The notes: generated by a model not told the origin, from the letters alone. A stretch of 56,256 bases of DNA from an uncultured Bacilli bacterium (GCA_910577075.1 CAJTKV010000004.1:12889-69144), one strand, 5' to 3'. Shown: positions 45,221 to 54,600, numbered from the stretch's first letter. Program-made: numbers and translations.

Positions 45221-46147
45221 CTATTTTTCTTTTCTCTTTACTTTAGATAAAATATTATTTTCAATTTCATTCATCGCATTTAGGGCTTTTTCATCATTCA
45301 TTTTTACAATAGTTTGATTTATTCTATGGAGATAGATATTACTTACATAATCAGCGATATCATCAGGCATTATCCAATCTCTTCCATGAGCTAAGGCGTG
45401 AAATGTGGCCATTCTTATGGCAAAAAAATGTCCACGAATATTTGAACTGCCAAATAACTTCGTTCTATTTAAATACAAATATGTATCAATTTCTTTTCTA
45501 GAATCCATAAATACTCTTCGATCTTCTTTGGTAAAGACAAAGTCATCTATTATTTTACTTGTAGTATTAACACATTTATTCAAATCAAATTTGGCTTTTT
45601 GAATTTTAACTCTATATTCAAATAAAACTTGTTCTAATTCTTCTTCCGTTAAATTACCAAGAGTAATATTGACATCAAAACGGTCGTATATAGCCATAGG
45701 AACATCAAAAATACCAGATATTTCTGAATCATTTTGTGTAGCCATTACATAAAATCCTGGAGTTTCTGGATCATCGGTCATACCATTTATTTTATTATCT
45801 CCTAGTGTTTCAATAAGAGATGATTGAACTTTTCCACTAGCACGGTTTAACTCTTCTAATTGAAGGTCTTGTAAATCTTCTTTTGACTTTAAAGCCTCTA
45901 AAATATCACTAGGTAGTAAATCAGATGTAATAAAAATCTTTTTAGAAGTAAAGTTTTGAGCTAAATTATTAGAAATCGTTGATTTACAGGTACCTGGTTG
46001 CCCCAAAAGTAATATATGACTATTTGTATCACACAATAAAGATGCAATTAAGACATCCTTTGCATTTTCTTCGCCGATAACGATAGAATCTAAATAATCT
46101 TTTAACATTCCATAACTTTCTATTATTTGTTCCGTAATTGCTGACAT
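45221..46147 (-). CDS. MoxR-family AAA+ ATPase
   Basis: 308 residues from the ATG at 46147 (GAGGGGG site). An upstream frame to 46252 runs through the promoter. Walker A GQPGTCKST, Walker B LQLEELNRA, a sensor-1 ATQND and arginine-finger region YDRFDV are all present, and the lid is YLHRINQTIVKM. MoxR proteins act as chaperones for metal insertion or for assembly of membrane/secreted complexes. The natural partner here is the 964-aa membrane protein made from the same transcript. Confidence 0.9.
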   Translation of the reverse strand: MSAITEQIIESYGMLKDYLDSIVIGEENAKDVLIASLLCDTNSHILLLGQPGTCKSTISNNLAQNFTSKKIFITSDLLPSDILEALKSKEDLQDLQLEELNRASGKVQSSLIETLGDNKINGMTDDPETPGFYVMATQNDSEISGIFDVPMAIYDRFDVNITLGNLTEEELEQVLFEYRVKIQKAKFDLNKCVNTTSKIIDDFVFTKEDRRVFMDSRKEIDTYLYLNRTKLFGSSNIRGHFFAIRMATFHALAHGRDWIMPDDIADYVSNIYLHRINQTIVKMNDEKALNAMNEIENNILSKVKRKEK

Positions 46148-46171
46148 AATATCCCCCTCTTTTGGTCGTCT

Positions 46172-46224
46172 ATAATACCACATAAAATATATTTTTTCAA
46201 ATTTAGGAAAATAAATCATATTAT
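46172..46224. promoter_or_regulatory. Back-to-back promoters of moxR and the small membrane protein gene
   Basis: Minus strand: TTGAAA (46200-46195), 17-nt spacer, TATTAT (46177-46172) for moxR. Plus strand: TTCAAA (46196-46201), 17-nt spacer, TATTAT (46219-46224) for the gene at 46230. The two -35 boxes overlap, so polymerase binding is mutually exclusive. Confidence 0.6.
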
Positions 46225-46229
46225 TAAGT

Positions 46230-46574
46230 ATGAACGATGAACGAATAACCACTTTAAAAAACGAAAATATTGTTTGGATTCTCTATATTCTCTTTGCTAT
46301 AGCAGGTATAAAAGCCAATAATCTTGAAATAGAAGATATTAAAATGAAAAATAATAAAAATAAAAGAAAATATAAGACTATTAACATCGTAATTTTAATA
46401 ATTGCTCTTTTTATCTATCTTTATTTTATTAATTTAACCTATAATAGATATAAAAAGAATAATAAAAAAGAAGACTTGCTAAGTTTAATAGCAAGTACTT
46501 TAATATTAATAGCTGGACTTATTCTTTTATATGTTGAACTTACAGGAGATGAAGTAGTTCCTAATGAGGTTTAA
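46230..46574 (+). CDS. Small membrane protein, possibly from a leaderless mRNA
   Basis: 114 residues with three hydrophobic spans (IVWILYILFAIAGI; INIVILIIALFIYLYFI; LIASTLILIAGLILLYVEL) and a basic loop (KMKNNKNKRKYK). The ATG lies 6 nt after the last T of a TATTAT -10 box, leaving no room for a ribosome binding site. No family recognised. Divergent from moxR, so a link with that system is possible but unproven. Confidence 0.65.
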   Translation: MNDERITTLKNENIVWILYILFAIAGIKANNLEIEDIKMKNNKNKRKYKTINIVILIIALFIYLYFINLTYNRYKKNNKKEDLLSLIASTLILIAGLILLYVELTGDEVVPNEV

Positions 46575-46577
46575 TTT

Positions 46578-47552
46578 CTAATGTAAAGATTTTATCTTAT
46601 TTGATTGAACTTCTATGCTTGTTACACTTGGAGTTGCGGGAATAAACCAAGAATATTTAGCTACTCCCCTATTGACTATACTTGCAGATTCATCACTATT
46701 TAAAGATATATCTAAATAGTCTTCTTTTTTTGGCAAAATAACATTGCTAGTTTTTGAAGAACTAACTTTGAAAGCCCCACGACACATATCAATAGTCATG
46801 GGAATTTTTTCCCATATTCCATAATCTTTAATTTGTTCTTTCAAGATATCTTGAAGCCATAAAGGCATATAGCCATCGTGAAGGTGCCCGCCAATAATAA
46901 AAGTTAAATATTCATATAAATCACCATAATATTTAGCGATTTGTTCATACGTAAAAAATTTATTTTCATGGGACATTAATACATTAACATCATCTTTACT
47001 AAATTGAAAATGACAATTATCAAAAACTTTTTTGGCCATATCTAAGGCTTTTCCAGGCATAGCCGTAGTTTCATAAGCACTGCGGCTTGGAGAAAATCCG
47101 GTAACAACGACATCATAAAATCTTCTTTGCTCATTATTTAAAACAAAGATTCCATCACTTTTGTTCTCAATATACTGCGCTAAATCCCATTCTTTTTTCT
47201 CAGCATCAGTTAGCTTTTCTTCATTAAATGGCAAATCGTGATTTCCATAGGAGATACATATTGGTGCCGATAACGAATAAGATAAATCTTCTAAATCTCT
47301 TTTTAAAGCTGAAACAAATTTTTTATCCTTATAGTTTGATAACCAGAATAATAAATCACCAGGAATTAAAATGGCATCTACTTTTTTATTTTTATTCTCC
47401 ATTTTAAGGTAATCAAAAAATTTTTTCATGTAGCCTTTATAAAACAACTGTTGCAAAGTTCCATAGTGTAAATCAGATATTGATATAAATCTTTTATTGT
47501 TTATGTTTAAATTTTCCTTTTCTATTCGATATCTATCCTCTAATACCTTCAT
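46578..47552 (-). CDS. Calcineurin-like metallophosphoesterase
   Basis: 324 residues, soluble. The five metal-site motifs occur in order: DLHYG (D-x-H), GDLL, GNHD, MSHE and GGHLHDG (GHxH). This family hydrolyses phosphodiesters or phosphomonoesters of nucleotides, proteins or nucleic acids; the substrate cannot be told here. AGGGGGAAAAG site. The C-terminal extension (from TIDMCRGAF) resembles no named subgroup. Confidence 0.85.
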   Translation of the reverse strand: MKVLEDRYRIEKENLNINNKRFISISDLHYGTLQQLFYKGYMKKFFDYLKMENKNKKVDAILIPGDLLFWLSNYKDKKFVSALKRDLEDLSYSLSAPICISYGNHDLPFNEEKLTDAEKKEWDLAQYIENKSDGIFVLNNEQRRFYDVVVTGFSPSRSAYETTAMPGKALDMAKKVFDNCHFQFSKDDVNVLMSHENKFFTYEQIAKYYGDLYEYLTFIIGGHLHDGYMPLWLQDILKEQIKDYGIWEKIPMTIDMCRGAFKVSSSKTSNVILPKKEDYLDISLNSDESASIVNRGVAKYSWFIPATPSVTSIEVQSNKIKSLH

Positions 47553-47613
47553 ATCTTTTCCCCCTTAAAAATTGTTGCATATTATAACATATGAATAATT
47601 TTTTTTCAAATAA

Positions 47614-47650
47614 CAAAAAAGTACCCCATCATTAAATCGATGAGATACTT
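47614..47650 (-). terminator. Intrinsic terminator of the exchanger gene
   Basis: A 12-bp stem AAGTATCTCATC/GATGGGGTACTT with an 8-nt loop and trailing Ts on the minus strand. Confidence 0.88.
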
Positions 47651-47657
47651 CCAAACA

Positions 47658-47695
47658 TATGGAAATATATACCTTGAGTATATATATTTCCATAG
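47658..47695. repeat. Long imperfect palindrome in the exchanger 3' region
   Basis: TATGGAAATATATAC pairs with GTATATATATTTCCATA with a 2-nt bulge and a 5-nt loop. It lies between the exchanger stop at 47727 and the terminator. Confidence 0.5.
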
Positions 47696-47726
47696 TATAA
47701 TTATGTGCAATTATTTATTTCTTATA

Positions 47727-48638
47727 CTAACCCAAAATTACATAGCTATAATAAACGACAAATAATATTAAAAAGGCTATTCCAGCTTTTTTTGTCAAAG
47801 TATGTTTTTTGTACGAGAAGGCAAATAGCATGATGGCAGCAACAATCATGACGACTAAATCAATATAGTTTACAGTAACACTACCAATACCACCCAGCAA
47901 GGCAGTTGGCAAGCCAATAACCATACCAATATTGAATATATTACTTCCAACGACATTACCAATAGCGATATCATATTCCCCTCTCTTAGTTGCCACTACT
48001 GAGGTAACTAATTCTGGCAAGGAGGTTCCCAAGGCAACTATTGTTAAACCAATCATTCTCTCACTTACTCCTAAAATGCTTGCTATACTTGATGCTGAAT
48101 CAACGACAAAATTACTACCAAAAACAATTCCTAAAATACCTACTATTACATATATAAAGGATTTAAATAAGCTCATTTTTTTAGCATCGTCGTCGTCATC
48201 AGTCTTATTTTTCATTATTGTAAATAGATAATAGATAAAGATGGAGAAAAAGAGAATTAAAATGATTCCATCGCTTCTCGTCAATAAAACTGTAAAAACT
48301 AAAGAGAATAAAATAGTTATTGGTATTTCTTTCTTAACAGTATTATCCTTGACCTTCAAGGTGTGAACTAACGATGCAACTCCCAAGATGAGCAAAATAT
48401 TTAATATATTACTACCAATGACGTTACCCAAAACGATATCGCCATTTCCCGATAGTAAAGACTTAACGGATACGGCAAATTCTGGCGCAGAAGTTCCAAA
48501 TGCCACTATTGTCAATCCAATTAACATCTTCGAAACTTTAAAATTAGTGGCAACAGATGATGAACCATCGACAAAAATATCTGCACCCTTAATAAGTAAT
48601 ATAAAACCAACAATTAACAATAATAAATCTAAAAGCAT
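47727..48638 (-). CDS. Calcium/cation antiporter of the CaCA family (YrbG-like)
   Basis: 303 residues, about ten helices in two inverted halves. Each half has the family alpha repeat: FGTSAPEFAVS..GNVIGSNILNIL and LGTSLPELVTS..GNVVGSNIFNIG, with the acidic residues that bind the cation. An acidic loop (KNKTDDDDDAKKM) separates the halves. It exchanges Ca2+ (or Na+) for another cation across the membrane. AAGGAG site. Confidence 0.93.
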   Translation of the reverse strand: MLLDLLLLIVGFILLIKGADIFVDGSSSVATNFKVSKMLIGLTIVAFGTSAPEFAVSVKSLLSGNGDIVLGNVIGSNILNILLILGVASLVHTLKVKDNTVKKEIPITILFSLVFTVLLTRSDGIILILFFSIFIYYLFTIMKNKTDDDDDAKKMSLFKSFIYVIVGILGIVFGSNFVVDSASSIASILGVSERMIGLTIVALGTSLPELVTSVVATKRGEYDIAIGNVVGSNIFNIGMVIGLPTALLGGIGSVTVNYIDLVVMIVAAIMLFAFSYKKHTLTKKAGIAFLILFVVYYSYVILG

Positions 48639-48725
48639 CTTTTAATCTCCTTCTTATGACAACATTAATTATACATCTTATTTATGGCTATGAAATTTTT
48701 TTTCGCCAATTTTCTGTCAACTAAA

Positions 48726-48754
48726 CAAAAAAATATCGTTTTTAATCGATATTT
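48726..48754 (-). terminator. Intrinsic terminator overlapping the stop of the 183-aa gene
   Basis: AAATATCG/CGATATTT and T7 on the minus strand. Confidence 0.8.
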
Positions 48755-49293
48755 TTAGGAGTTTTACTTAAGGCTCTGGCATCTCCACTGTTTGATTGCT
48801 CTGGCATATATTTTTTCAATTCCTCCTTAGCAATGTCAATTACATATTGAGCTACTAACATTAACTCTATTTGACTGGAGAATTTTTTATTATAGTCTGC
48901 AAAAACATGACGAGAAAATCTTTGAACAGAAGAAAACTTTGGTTCCTTTTTTTCCGTTTTGGGAATATCTCCAATAACTTTGTGTAGTCTTGTTTTGCTC
49001 TCATCTAAGACAATTCCTAAATCTTCTAAATCTAGAATAAAATCATCAGATACTTCATAGCCCATCTCTCTTAATTTTGCCATTATCTCTTGAATATATG
49101 CTTCTAGGTTATCTATATATTCCATATTCTTAGCAACATACTCTGGCATCAATTCATCCCCATATACATTCAAGCGTTCACGATAATCTTGAAGCCCTGC
49201 TTCGACAAGTTCCTTACTCTCCCAGCAATTAAATAGGGATATTCCATATCTTATTACTGCTGGAATACCATACATTGGATCCATTGCACTCAT
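48742..49293 (-). CDS. Unknown 183-aa protein
   Basis: Soluble, with a hydrophobic N-terminal segment (YGIPAVIRYGISLFNCWE) not long enough for a membrane span, then a helical Glu/Lys-rich body (EYIDNLEAYIQEIMAKLREM; QIELMLVAQYVIDIAKEELKKYM). The site is a weak AAGAGGTATATAAAT stretch. No family recognised; it has its own terminator. Confidence 0.65.
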   Translation of the reverse strand: MSAMDPMYGIPAVIRYGISLFNCWESKELVEAGLQDYRERLNVYGDELMPEYVAKNMEYIDNLEAYIQEIMAKLREMGYEVSDDFILDLEDLGIVLDESKTRLHKVIGDIPKTEKKEPKFSSVQRFSRHVFADYNKKFSSQIELMLVAQYVIDIAKEELKKYMPEQSNSGDARALSKTPKNID

Positions 49294-49354
49294 ATTTATA
49301 TACCTCTTTCTTAATTAAATTAACATTATAATAACATTTATTCCTTTTTATTAC

Positions 49355-49383
49355 AATAAAAAAGAGGAATTATTCTTCCTCTT
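49355..49383 (-). terminator. Intrinsic terminator overlapping the ftsK stop
   Basis: AAGAGGAA/TTCCTCTT stem followed by TTTTATT on the minus strand. Confidence 0.85.
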
Positions 49384-51643
49384 CGTTCAAAGTTCCTTGT
49401 TCGATTTTTACTAAAACTTCACGAGGTTTGGAACCATTTGCTGGACCAATAATACCCCTTTCTTCTAATAAATCAACGATGCGCGCTGCACGATTGTATC
49501 CAAGTCTAAAGCGTCTTTGTAAAAGAGATGCTGAAACTTTGCCAGACTCAATACAGAAATCAACTATTTCATTATATAGTGGATCATCATCATCCGTATT
49601 GTGACCAGTAGATCCATCGTGGTTGCTGGAATCTCCCGTACTATCCATTCTCGTTATTGAATCGTCATATTGCGCAACTTGTTCTTTAGATACATAGGCA
49701 ATTACTCTTTCAATCTCCTCGTCACTTATAAAGTTACCTTGAATACGTGTTGGGAAGTTTTCACCCATGGGCTTAAATAGCATATCTCCTTTGCCGAGTA
49801 ATTTTTCAGCTCCTCCAGCATCGAGAATTGTCCTTGAATCTATTTGACTGGCAACGGCAAATGACACACGTGATGGAATATTGGCCTTAACGACACCTGT
49901 TATAACGTCTGTTGAAGGTCTTTGTGTGGCAACAATTAAGTGAATACCAGCAGCACGAGCCATCTGCGTTATACGCATTATAGAGTCTTCAACTTCCTTA
50001 GAAGCAACCAACATCAAATCGGCTAACTCATCGATTATAACTAATATGTAAGGCATTAGTTTTATCGTATCATCTTCAGGATTTTTTTTCTTTAAAGCAC
50101 TAAGTTTATCATTATAGCCGGTAATATTTTTAACCTTTTCATCGGCAAATTGATCATATCTTTTCTCCATCTCTCTTACAATATTTTGTAAGGCGATACT
50201 GGCTTTTTTGGGATCAGTTACAACAGGACATAAAAGATGTGGTACGCCATTGTAATTAGATAACTCAACCTTCTTTGGGTCAACAAGGACGAGTTTTACT
50301 TCATCAGGTCTTTTGGTAATAAGTAAACTGTTGATAAATGAATTGACACAGACAGACTTACCTGATCCGGTAGAACCAGCAACAAGCAAATGTGGTGTCT
50401 TAGCTAAATCAGTTACACAAAGATTACCATTTATATCTTTACCTAATGATACTGGCAATTTCATCGAAGCCATATCTTTTAATTTGGTCTCTAAAACTTC
50501 TCTAATTGGAACGCCCATAGTGACCTTATTTGGTATTTCAATACCTACGGTTGTCTTTCCTGGTATAGGAGCTTCTATACGAACATCTCTAGCGGCAAGT
50601 GATAGTGCAATTTCCTTAGAAATACCAGTAATTTTACTTACCTTTGTACCATTTTTTATGGCTACTTCAAATTGCGTAACTGTCGGTCCCTCATGAACGG
50701 CAACTACTTTACCTGTAATTTGGAAATCAGCCAATACATTTTGAAGTGCTACAGTCGTATGACGAATAAAATCATCATTGTTTTGCTTTTTGTTCTTTTT
50801 AAGCGGATCTAGAACTTCATCTAAATTTGGTAGACGATAATTGGAATTAACATTTATTATAGGAACGTCTTGGACAGGTGTTGCCTGAACCGGTTTAATT
50901 ATGCGAATTTCTGATTGCTCTTCTTCGTCGTCCTCTTCCTGTGTATGATATTTTTTCAACTCTTCAACCGAACGAATGACAACCTTATTGTCCTCTTCTT
51001 CATCATCATAATCATCTTCTTCGGCATTATATCTAGTAGTTCGCTCTTTTTTCTCTTTTTTAGGTTTATTCTTTTGTTTTTCTATTAATGCCTGTATCTT
51101 GTCTAAAATATCGGTAAATGAGATATTGAATAATAAAATAAGACCAAATAAAATAATGACGCCAAAGACAATGAATGATCCAACTTTATCAACAAGTGAA
51201 ACAAAACACCAACTACCTACAAGTCCAATAATTCCCCCGCCTGTTTGATTTAAGCCAACATATTGTTCAGATATTACAGAAAGAAATACTTCACAAGAAT
51301 TCGATAGAGATTCGCCAATTCCGATACTTGTATCGACGTAATTCATGTGCGCTAAACTTAATCCCGAAAATAAAAGAAGATAAAAACCTACTAACCTTCC
51401 CGAAAAAAATTCCGGCAATTTTCTCTTAAATAACATATATATGCCCAAAACTAAAATCATAGCAATTAACACATTAAAATATGAGCCAAATAAGAATATA
51501 CAAAATTTTTTAATGAAATCTCCAACAAAGCCAAATACTCCCAAACCAATAATTCCCAGCAAGATAAAAATAAGTCCAGTAATTTCGACGGAAAATTTTA
51601 AACTTTTATCGTTAGAATTCTTCTTTTTCTTACGTTTTGCCAT
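49370..51643 (-). CDS. ftsK: FtsK/SpoIIIE DNA translocase
   Basis: 757 residues from the ATG at 51643 (AAGGTGG site); the frame to 51703 contains no site. Four membrane helices at the N terminus, an acidic linker (DDEEEDDEEEQ-type), then the RecA-like motor with Walker A AGSTGSGKSV, Walker B LVIIDELADLM, ATQRPSTDVI, and the C-terminal gamma winged helix (LLQRRFRLGYNRAARIVDLLE) that reads KOPS/SRS sequences. It pumps chromosomal DNA through the closing division septum. Confidence 0.96.
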   Translation of the reverse strand: MAKRKKKKNSNDKSLKFSVEITGLIFILLGIIGLGVFGFVGDFIKKFCIFLFGSYFNVLIAMILVLGIYMLFKRKLPEFFSGRLVGFYLLLFSGLSLAHMNYVDTSIGIGESLSNSCEVFLSVISEQYVGLNQTGGGIIGLVGSWCFVSLVDKVGSFIVFGVIILFGLILLFNISFTDILDKIQALIEKQKNKPKKEKKERTTRYNAEEDDYDDEEEDNKVVIRSVEELKKYHTQEEDDEEEQSEIRIIKPVQATPVQDVPIINVNSNYRLPNLDEVLDPLKKNKKQNNDDFIRHTTVALQNVLADFQITGKVVAVHEGPTVTQFEVAIKNGTKVSKITGISKEIALSLAARDVRIEAPIPGKTTVGIEIPNKVTMGVPIREVLETKLKDMASMKLPVSLGKDINGNLCVTDLAKTPHLLVAGSTGSGKSVCVNSFINSLLITKRPDEVKLVLVDPKKVELSNYNGVPHLLCPVVTDPKKASIALQNIVREMEKRYDQFADEKVKNITGYNDKLSALKKKNPEDDTIKLMPYILVIIDELADLMLVASKEVEDSIMRITQMARAAGIHLIVATQRPSTDVITGVVKANIPSRVSFAVASQIDSRTILDAGGAEKLLGKGDMLFKPMGENFPTRIQGNFISDEEIERVIAYVSKEQVAQYDDSITRMDSTGDSSNHDGSTGHNTDDDDPLYNEIVDFCIESGKVSASLLQRRFRLGYNRAARIVDLLEERGIIGPANGSKPREVLVKIEQGTLNEEEE

Positions 51644-51709
51644 AATAACCACCTTAACTTTATTATACTCTAAATGATGGCATTTAGAAAATATAATCGT
51701 CAATTAAAA

Positions 51710-51740
51710 TGTAAAATAACATGATGTTTTATCATGTTAT
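51710..51740 (-). terminator. Intrinsic terminator of the 243-aa gene
   Basis: ATAACATGAT/ATCATGTTAT stem followed by T-rich sequence on the minus strand. Confidence 0.75.
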
Positions 51741-52468
51741 TCATTACTTTTATCGCATTTTTTAAGCATTACTCCCATGGAGTTGGTTAAATAGCACTTG
51801 GCTGTATCATAATAAGAACTATCTTTATTCATCTGTAAATAGTTATTTATCATCTTGCACAACTGTAATAATTGTCTATCGGCTTCATTTAACTCAATAT
51901 CATATTTATCTATTTCTTGACTTATGATGCTGGCTATCATCTTTATATATTCAAGTTTTATAGCCTTATAATGGCGATTATAATGTCTAAGTAAACGATC
52001 ATTAGGTCTTGCGACAGCTAACTGCATCATGCGATATAAATCATCAGAATTTTCGTAACAATCTTTTCTCGATAATACTTCTAAAGCAAATTTATCTGTT
52101 AAAACTAAAGGAAAGTAAAGATATTTTATAAATTCTTCGAAGTTATTAATTTTCGCTTCATATCTAATTTGTTGATTTTTTTCTTTTAGTTCCTGCATTT
52201 TAATATTGCATTGTTTTTTATCTTCACTAGTTTCATTACTTAATTCTAATAAGGGGTTATTAAGCAAATAATCTATGGCAAACTTTCCCATAAAAAGGAA
52301 TTCTCTATCTAATGCATCTATTGATTCACTCATATAATCGACTAAGTTTAAAGCATAAGCGATTACATCTATTCTCTTTATTCTCTTGTTTGGTTCTTTC
52401 ACTTTTAAAACTTCGAAGCTCATAATTGAATTTAATAAATTACATAAAATATCCATAGTATACCTCAC
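51737..52468 (-). CDS. Unknown 243-aa helical protein
   Basis: Soluble, helical (MRYTMDILCNLLNSIMSFEV; KKQCNIKMQELKEKNQQIRYEAK; YDIELNEADRQLLQLCKMI). GAGGTATACT site before the ATG. It lies 57 bp after the 307-aa gene, with its own terminator. No domain recognised; the ftsK promoter follows it. Confidence 0.6.
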   Translation of the reverse strand: MRYTMDILCNLLNSIMSFEVLKVKEPNKRIKRIDVIAYALNLVDYMSESIDALDREFLFMGKFAIDYLLNNPLLELSNETSEDKKQCNIKMQELKEKNQQIRYEAKINNFEEFIKYLYFPLVLTDKFALEVLSRKDCYENSDDLYRMMQLAVARPNDRLLRHYNRHYKAIKLEYIKMIASIISQEIDKYDIELNEADRQLLQLCKMINNYLQMNKDSSYYDTAKCYLTNSMGVMLKKCDKSNE

Positions 52469-52499
52469 TGTTTGAATTCTATTATACTACTAATTAGCA

Positions 52500-52526
52500 A
52501 TTAAAAACAATGATTTCTCATTGTTT
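52500..52526 (-). terminator. Intrinsic terminator of the 307-aa gene
   Basis: ACAATGA/TCATTGT with a 4-nt loop and T5, overlapping the stop. Confidence 0.85.
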
Positions 52527-53449
52527 TATCCAATATGCTTTTTGTAGTTGCGGTTATTAGCAATGCTTTCTTTAACTACTCCCCTTATTGGTTCTTGCAG
52601 ACTTTCAACGTCTATAGATATTTTTTTAAGTAAATCAATACTTTTTTCTCTAATCAATTCCTTTAAACTTTTTGAATAACTATCTATGTAATGATATCTA
52701 TTATTTTCTCTCGTTAAATCAATAGCAAAATCGACATAACCATTACTATTTACGAATATTTCACCTGTAATGATATCTGATGCGATAGGTGCTGAGTATT
52801 TGGCATATTCATACGGTCTACAAGCATAGTCATCTAAAACTAAATCGGCATCTATTTGTTCTGGCAAAGTACTACGATAAGAATCTATGATATCAAATAA
52901 ACTGATCAATTTATCATAAGCAAAATCAATAACTTCATAGTCTTCCATACTATGTTCACCGTAATAGATTTCTTGGCTAGATACATCGCGGTTAATAATA
53001 ACTTTTTTATATTTGTTTTCGTCTAATACATCAAATACGGCACTTGTTGTATCTCTTCTAATATAAAATCTTAAATTTAGATAGCGTTTATTCATGACAT
53101 CTACTTGTTTACTTTCTTTGATCTTATCAAATAATTTAGTTATTCCACCTGCTAATTTATTGCTTTTCTTAATATTTACAACCTTTGTATAGCCATTGGC
53201 AATATAGTTATTTATGCTTTCTATTAATTCTTTTAATTCAGAAGATTCCGTACTCATGGCGATATCTAAGCCATCATAATAACTTTTTAATATGCTATAT
53301 AAACTATAGGCGCTTATAGTTTTGCTATCTTCTGCGACGTCCTCTTTTTGATTTATATAATCCATTATCTTTTGATACGTCTGATTATATAAAACTTCTA
53401 ATGCCCCTTCATTTTGTGTAGATAATCTACTTACTTTTGTTCCTTTCAT
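52526..53449 (-). CDS. Unknown 307-aa protein
   Basis: Soluble protein with a helical first half (IMDYINQKEDVAEDSKTISAY; SSELKELIESINNYIANGY) and a beta-rich second half (FYIRRDTTSAVFDVLDENKYKKVIINRD; YVDFAIDLTRENNRYHYIDSY). GGGGTGA site at 13 nt spacing. No family recognised. Confidence 0.65.
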   Translation of the reverse strand: MKGTKVSRLSTQNEGALEVLYNQTYQKIMDYINQKEDVAEDSKTISAYSLYSILKSYYDGLDIAMSTESSELKELIESINNYIANGYTKVVNIKKSNKLAGGITKLFDKIKESKQVDVMNKRYLNLRFYIRRDTTSAVFDVLDENKYKKVIINRDVSSQEIYYGEHSMEDYEVIDFAYDKLISLFDIIDSYRSTLPEQIDADLVLDDYACRPYEYAKYSAPIASDIITGEIFVNSNGYVDFAIDLTRENNRYHYIDSYSKSLKELIREKSIDLLKKISIDVESLQEPIRGVVKESIANNRNYKKHIG

Positions 53450-53480
53450 GAAACAAATTCACCCCTTTTTTGTATCGCAT

Positions 53481-53508
53481 ATTATAGCATATTTTTATTT
53501 ATTGTCAA
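53481..53508 (-). promoter_or_regulatory. Promoter of the 307-aa gene
   Basis: TTGACA (53508-53503), 16-nt spacer, TATAAT (53486-53481). Confidence 0.75.
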
Positions 53509-53535
53509 ATAAAGAGAATCACTTACATGATTCCC
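53505..53535 (-). terminator. Intrinsic terminator of the MerR gene
   Basis: GAATCA/TGATTC with a 6-nt loop, then a T-rich tail, overlapping the next -35 box. Confidence 0.75.
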
Positions 53536-53916
53536 TTAAGCTGCTCGAGAAAGATTATCTGGTACTTTTCTCAATGTTTTTACATCACCATTAGTTAGTA
53601 CAACTTCGTCTCTAATAATCTCTAATCTCTGTTTCTTTTCTTCGATTTCATCAATCAAACCATTTAATTGATCAATCTTATCATTTATAATATCGACATC
53701 AATGAGGCTTTTACAATTAACGATTTCTTCCAAGGAAAAACCCGTATTTCGCAAAAGTTTAATCCATTCGGCCTCACTGACATTATTATCCGTATAATAA
53801 CGATAGCCACTAAACTGATCCACATACTCTGGCTTTAAGACATCGACTTCATCATAATATCTTACCGTTCTTACCGGCATATCGACAATTTTGGAAAACT
53901 CCCCTATCTTATACAT
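53536..53916 (-). CDS. MerR-family transcriptional regulator
   Basis: 126 residues from the ATG at 53916 (GGGTGA site); an earlier ATG at 53928 is possible but lacks one. The winged-helix domain opens with YKIGEFSKIVDMPVRTVRYYDEVDVLKPEYVDQFSGYRYY, the MerR signature. A dimerising coiled coil follows (INDKIDQLNGLIDEIEEKKQRLEIIRDEV) with no metal-binding cysteines. There is no effector domain, so a ligand- or partner-dependent regulator of an unlinked target, or autoregulator, is likely. Confidence 0.88.
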   Translation of the reverse strand: MYKIGEFSKIVDMPVRTVRYYDEVDVLKPEYVDQFSGYRYYTDNNVSEAEWIKLLRNTGFSLEEIVNCKSLIDVDIINDKIDQLNGLIDEIEEKKQRLEIIRDEVVLTNGDVKTLRKVPDNLSRAA

Positions 53917-53944
53917 TATTTCACCCACTTAATAAAGTTCTGTT

Positions 53945-53973
53945 ATTATAGCATAATTAATTAGCAACTTCAA
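53945..53973 (-). promoter_or_regulatory. Promoter of the MerR gene
   Basis: TTGAAG (53973-53968), 17-nt spacer, TATAAT (53950-53945). Confidence 0.6.
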
Positions 53974-53979
53974 ATAATC

Positions 53980-54600
53980 CTAGTTATTTTTCTTCATCAT
54001 CGTTATTGGTGCGCCACATACAGGGCATACAAAGTTTTCTGGTAATTCCTCACCCTCATACGTATAACCACAAATTTCACAAGTATATCCTGCTTTTTCT
54101 TCTTGATAACTTACGGCATTTTTAGGCGTACTTCCCTTTAAATACTTTTGATAATAGCTATATGTTAATACTTCATCATCACTATTTTTAGAAGCATCTA
54201 TAACTTCTGCTATTACAAGTAAATGCGTTTTAACATCTTGAATACTCTTAACTTCACAGGTAAAATCCGCAACACTAAACTCTTTAATAATAGGATTTTT
54301 ATTGGCATCCACATCAAATTCTATTCCATCAAATTTAGAAACATCACGCCCACTTGCAAAGCCAAATACTCTGATAAAATCCATGGTTGTATTCTTGCTC
54401 AATACACTAACGTGAAAACTCATCTTTTGCTTAATGAGATCTGTCGTGTAATTTTCCTTATTAATGGATATGATTATACTCTTGGGATTACTACTAACTT
54501 GTGTAAAAGTGTTAATTATACATCCACTTTTCTTTGCTTCGCTTTCAGCTGTTACTAGATATAATCCGCTTGTTATATCATAAAATGCTTTATTATTCAT
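53980..54600 (-). CDS. Flavin reductase-rubredoxin fusion
   Basis: 206 residues from the ATG at 54600, just after AGGTGAT (an in-frame GTG at 54609 is inside the site). Residues about 1-155 form an FMN-binding flavin reductase-like domain (FNTFTQVSSNP-type segment and FHVSVLSKNT). Residues about 165-203 are a rubredoxin with four iron cysteines (CEICGYTYEGE, then CPVCGAP). This is the high-molecular-weight rubredoxin layout of anaerobes, passing electrons to oxygen- or peroxide-reducing flavodiiron proteins. Such a partner is not in the window. Confidence 0.93.
   Translation of the reverse strand: MNNKAFYDITSGLYLVTAESEAKKSGCIINTFTQVSSNPKSIIISINKENYTTDLIKQKMSFHVSVLSKNTTMDFIRVFGFASGRDVSKFDGIEFDVDANKNPIIKEFSVADFTCEVKSIQDVKTHLLVIAEVIDASKNSDDEVLTYSYYQKYLKGSTPKNAVSYQEEKAGYTCEICGYTYEGEELPENFVCPVCGAPITMMKKNN

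Noticed and set aside
46147..46252. Extended start of moxR at 46252
   Set aside because: It crosses both divergent promoters; the ATG at 46147 follows a strong GAGGGGG.
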